Position numbers and translations under genes: made by a program. The notes beneath the pieces are model-generated. The model ran no database searches, was not told where the DNA came from, and saw only the letters and a program-made list of their open reading frames with translations. A DNA stretch of 64,000 nucleotides from Flavobacterium sp. YJ01 (GTDB lineage: Bacteria; Bacteroidota; Bacteroidia; Flavobacteriales; Flavobacteriaceae). The stretch spans positions 3,162,001-3,226,000 of the forward strand of contig NZ_CP119757.1 of assembly GCF_029320955.1 (NCBI RefSeq). The letters run 5' to 3'. Position 1 is the stretch's first letter, and the number at the start of each line of letters is the position of its first letter. Shown one piece after another: positions 61,123 to 64,000 of the stretch.

Positions 61123-62124
61123 TTAAATAAAGCTTCTGTAAACTGTATTTCTTAATCCAACTTCAAGCAATAACAAAAAGGCTGCAAACAAAACAAAAAT
61201 TCTGTACTTTTCATCATAATCATAGAATTTTAATTCTTGAATTTCTGTTGTTTCTAATTTATTGATTGAATTGTAAATCTGCGCTAACTTGTCATTGCTT
61301 GTTGCTCTAAAATACGTTCCATCTGTTTTTTGAGCAATGCTTCTCATTAGTTTTTCGTCGATTTCAACTTTTTGCATTTTGAATAACAAATTACCATTTG
61401 GCCCGTATGCGTATGGAGATTCTGCCATTCCATTCGATCCAAGTCCGATTGTGTAAACTTTAATTCCGTATTGTTTTGCAATGTCAGAAGCAGTTTCTGG
61501 TTCAATAAAACCAGCATTGTTTACACCATCGGTAAGTAAAATAATAACGCGACTTTTTGCTTTACTATCTTTTAATCGATTTACAGCAGTTGCCAATCCC
61601 ATTCCGATTCCAGTTCCGTCTTGTAGCGTTGTGTCGTATTTAATACCTTTTATTGCTTCAAGAATAATCGCTTTATCGCTCGTAACTGGAGTTTTTGTGT
61701 ACGCTTCAGATGCATACAAAACCAATCCAATTCTGTCATTTGGTCTTTCTTCAACGAAATCGGCGGCAACTCTTTTCAAAGCTTCCATACGATTTGGTTT
61801 TAAATCTTTTGCCAACATAGAACCAGAAACGTCAATTGCCATTACAATATCTATTCCTTTTGTTGTTTTAGTCTGATTGCTAATATCTACCGTTCTTGGT
61901 CGAGCCAATGCAATAATCAAAGAACATAAAGCAAGTATTCTAAAAACGTATAAAGCAGGTTTGAACTTTGTCCAAAACGATTCACTATTTTGGAAACCTG
62001 CCGTCGAACTCATTTTTAAAGTAGCCGACTGCTGATTGCGTTTCCAGAAATACCAACCTATCGCAACTGGAATCAATAGAAACAACCAAAGAAATTCTGG
62101 ATTTAAAAAACTCATCTTACTCAT
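61123..62124 (-). CDS. batA: BatA: VWA membrane protein
   Basis: A 333-residue protein with an N-terminal membrane helix and signature (NPEFLWLFLLIPVAIGWYFW), a second helix (about residues 55-73) and a VWA domain with the MIDAS motif VMAIDVSGSMLAKDL, then a C-terminal membrane helix (YRIFVLFAAFLLLLEVGL). The start codon overlaps the stop of the preceding gene by one base (TAATG); the inner ATG at 62115 is also possible. It belongs to the Bat aerotolerance operon. Confidence 0.93.
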   Translation of the reverse strand: MSKMSFLNPEFLWLFLLIPVAIGWYFWKRNQQSATLKMSSTAGFQNSESFWTKFKPALYVFRILALCSLIIALARPRTVDISNQTKTTKGIDIVMAIDVSGSMLAKDLKPNRMEALKRVAADFVEERPNDRIGLVLYASEAYTKTPVTSDKAIILEAIKGIKYDTTLQDGTGIGMGLATAVNRLKDSKAKSRVIILLTDGVNNAGFIEPETASDIAKQYGIKVYTIGLGSNGMAESPYAYGPNGNLLFKMQKVEIDEKLMRSIAQKTDGTYFRATSNDKLAQIYNSINKLETTEIQELKFYDYDEKYRIFVLFAAFLLLLEVGLRNTVYRSFI

Positions 62125-63758
62125 TAGTTGCTTGCTCTTTGAAGTTCAACAGAATTTAATACTCGGGCTGTAATGTCGTTGGCATAAGTGTCGCCTTCTT
62201 CATGTAAAATCAAAATTTGCTGTAGACCTTGATCTTGTTTGAAAAGCAACAATTCATAATATGCTTTTGTACTCGTTTTAGTTGCAGGATTTAGAATAGT
62301 CATTGTTCCGTAACCTTTAACTCCCTGAATGCCTTCGTTTGTTTGAAAATCTTCTTGTTTTACAATAATATTTTGCGCTCCTTGAGCTTCCATTACTTTT
62401 AAAGATCCTTCCAGCGCTTTTGCTAAATCGATATCAGTTGGCTGTTTAAACTTGGCAGTAGAAACGGTGATATAGAAATTATCAATCATACTTCCGTATG
62501 TGAAAAGCTGCATTTCTTTAATTAAAGCCATTGTTTCTTTTGGAAGGACTTTTTCAGTGTCCATTCTTTTTAAAACTTTAGGTGTTTCAATTAAAACAGC
62601 TGGACTTCCGTACGCACTTTTTACCCATTCTCCTTCTAATAATTCTTTAGAAGGATGTCCGATTAAATTGTCTTTGACGTAAGTGAAACCTTTGGTAACC
62701 ACAAAATAAGTTGTAGTTACAAACAACAATAAGATTACAGCTGCAATAGAATAACCAATTCTGGCATTACGTTTTTTGCGAAGTTGTTCCTTAATTTGCT
62801 TTTGTCTTTGAGCCTCATTCAATAACTGATCTTCGATATCTTCAGGAGCTTCCGTCGGAATTGCGTTATCAAGCGTTAAAATGACTTTCTGGATTTTATT
62901 TCTATCTTCAGTAATTTCAAATTCAAGCGGTTTCGATTTCGCAAATTTTACCAAATCGGCTTGGCGTAAAACGCGCTCTAGGTTTTCTACAGTTTCTGGA
63001 GTCAGCGTCATTTTCTTTTTGGTTGATGCTTCTCTAATAGCTGTAATTAACTCAGAAGTTGTGCTTTCCATTGCAGGAATATGAATGGCTTCTTCAATAT
63101 AATTTCTCGCAATATCGGTTAATTCGCTATAATATTCTTTGATTTCTCCTTTTTGAACCAGTTCTTTTTGTTCCAGATTATTCAATAAACTTGTTGCTTT
63201 TTCGATTGGAGTTTTATAAACTTCTTCTTCGATTTTTTTCAGCTGGCGTTTTTTTACATACCAATAAACGAAAGCGCCAATTCCTAGAATAGCTAAAACA
63301 ATTAAAAGGTAAATCCACCAATTTCCCATTCCTTCATCAACAGAAGAAATGTCTTTGATGTCATACATTTTCTGCTGTAAAGTATCGACTTTTACGTTAG
63401 CAACTTCAACTTTAATAGAATCAGAAAAGAAAGGTTTTTTGTCGATTAAAATTTTGACACTCGGAATAGTATAACGACCAGAATCAAACTGTGTTAAACC
63501 ATATTTTTTTATAAGTTCGTAAGTTCCGTCTTTCTTAACAGTATCAATTGGATAAGATTGAATAACCTCTAACGGACCAATATTTTTAAGTTTCGGAAAT
63601 TCAACTTTCGATGTTGAAGTTACAACCGTTTTAAGCGTCAGTTTGAACTCAGCACCAATCTTATTTTTGGTGGTGTCAATACTTGTTTCTACCTGTTTCT
63701 GCTGTGCAAAAATCATAGTAGAAAAAAGCAATAAAAATATATAAAGTTTAAATTTCAT
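62124..63758 (-). CDS. BatD-like membrane protein upstream of batA
   Basis: A 544-residue protein, started at ATG 63758 (MKFKLYIFLLLFSTMIFAQ), a signal peptide; 20 codons of open frame upstream are ignored. A periplasmic domain with Ig-like strands is followed by a membrane segment (WWIYLLIVLAILGIGAFVYW), a cytoplasmic helical part and a second membrane segment (YSIAAVILLLFVTTTYFVV). The gene lies between a DUF58 gene and batA, the usual place of a BatD-like protein in Bacteroidota Bat operons. It has no recognised catalytic motif. Confidence 0.75.
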   Translation of the reverse strand: MKFKLYIFLLLFSTMIFAQQKQVETSIDTTKNKIGAEFKLTLKTVVTSTSKVEFPKLKNIGPLEVIQSYPIDTVKKDGTYELIKKYGLTQFDSGRYTIPSVKILIDKKPFFSDSIKVEVANVKVDTLQQKMYDIKDISSVDEGMGNWWIYLLIVLAILGIGAFVYWYVKKRQLKKIEEEVYKTPIEKATSLLNNLEQKELVQKGEIKEYYSELTDIARNYIEEAIHIPAMESTTSELITAIREASTKKKMTLTPETVENLERVLRQADLVKFAKSKPLEFEITEDRNKIQKVILTLDNAIPTEAPEDIEDQLLNEAQRQKQIKEQLRKKRNARIGYSIAAVILLLFVTTTYFVVTKGFTYVKDNLIGHPSKELLEGEWVKSAYGSPAVLIETPKVLKRMDTEKVLPKETMALIKEMQLFTYGSMIDNFYITVSTAKFKQPTDIDLAKALEGSLKVMEAQGAQNIIVKQEDFQTNEGIQGVKGYGTMTILNPATKTSTKAYYELLLFKQDQGLQQILILHEEGDTYANDITARVLNSVELQRASN

Positions 63759-63822
63759 TTGAGTAACGATTGTTGATTTTAGATTAACGATTTTTGATTT
63801 GTTAATCAAAATTGCCAAATTT

Positions 63823-64000
63823 TTATCGTGATTTGAAATAGCCTAATAGTTTAGTAACGTAATTTTCGTCAACTCTGGTGTTGACAATTCCTGCTCCAGA
63901 TTTACGGAATGTATCTTTAAAATAATTCAATTTTTCTTGATAATGTTTCTCATAATTCAATCGAACTGTTTTAGAACTTGTATCAACCAACTGTATTTTT
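63823..64000 (-). CDS. DUF58 domain protein, C-terminal fragment
   Basis: The gene is cut by the right window edge; its last 59 codons are visible and end with a stop at 63823-63825. The visible part reads KIQLVDTSSKTVRLNYEKHY, then FRKSGAGIVNTRVDENYV and LLGYFKSR. It matches the C-terminus of DUF58 proteins that precede batA in Bat operons, and often follow a MoxR ATPase gene. Start and full length lie outside the window. Confidence 0.8.
   Translation of the reverse strand, partial: KIQLVDTSSKTVRLNYEKHYQEKLNYFKDTFRKSGAGIVNTRVDENYVTKLLGYFKSR

Noticed and set aside
1..64000. tRNA, rRNA, insertion sequences, prophage genes
   Set aside because: I looked for cloverleaf-like ends, rRNA motifs, transposase and phage proteins and saw none; short or degraded ones could be missed by eye.

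Overview
The window looks like a chromosomal piece of a Flavobacterium-type Bacteroidota. The base composition is AT-rich and genes rarely have a strong Shine-Dalgarno sequence. Many genes carry the Bacteroidota -7 promoter element TAnnTTTG. The gene content also fits: a polysaccharide-utilisation gene series with BACON, GH97 and GH95 proteins, a TonB receptor with a carboxypeptidase-like N-terminal domain, a Bat (aerotolerance) operon, and a CvpA/pheS/gpsA neighbourhood. I see no rRNA, tRNA, CRISPR array, phage or insertion sequence.

Region 1 (1-15.7 kb, all + strand) is a run of eight carbohydrate-active genes: a GH2 tail cut by the window edge, GH31, GH97, GH39, GH3, GH5 with BACON, a sialate-O-acetylesterase-like esterase and GH95. 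The set resembles xyloglucan utilisation loci (endo-glucanase, alpha-xylosidase, beta-glucosidase, beta-galactosidase, fucosidase, esterase). No SusC/SusD is inside the window. Three of the gene starts (GH31, GH39, GH95) are preceded at 15-27 nt by the same paired-palindrome module.

Region 2 (15.9-26.6 kb) holds a beta-barrel protein, an alpha/beta-hydrolase lipoprotein, a membrane AraC-type regulator, the cvpA / unknown / pheS / unknown / gpsA group, an iron alcohol dehydrogenase, and a DJ-1 family protein divergent from a LysR regulator. Region 3 (26.6-33.7 kb) has a PKD lipoprotein and an NAD salvage cluster: an NrtR-like Nudix regulator, a short PRPP synthetase and nicotinamide phosphoribosyltransferase. 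Two operator-like inverted repeats lie around a good promoter there. It is convergent with the yicC-gmk-nadD operon.

Region 4 (33.7-48 kb) has RlpA, a small membrane protein, a large TonB receptor, pgi, a GNAT acetyltransferase with a newly noted 51-aa partner gene (possible toxin-antitoxin pair), an M23 peptidase, and tyrosine/tryptophan catabolism genes (TDO, hppD, hmgA). A likely small RNA lies between hppD and the DUF3108 gene. Region 5 (48-64 kb) has a patatin-Omp85 protein, uvrC, an aspartoacylase-like gene overlapping a 5-formyl-THF cyclo-ligase gene, a VWA lipoprotein and the Bat operon (DUF58 fragment, a BatD-like protein, BatA, B, C, D, E).

Intergenic spaces are unusually rich in long imperfect palindromes of many sequence families. 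Some act as plausible terminators; others look like mobile or REP-like elements.
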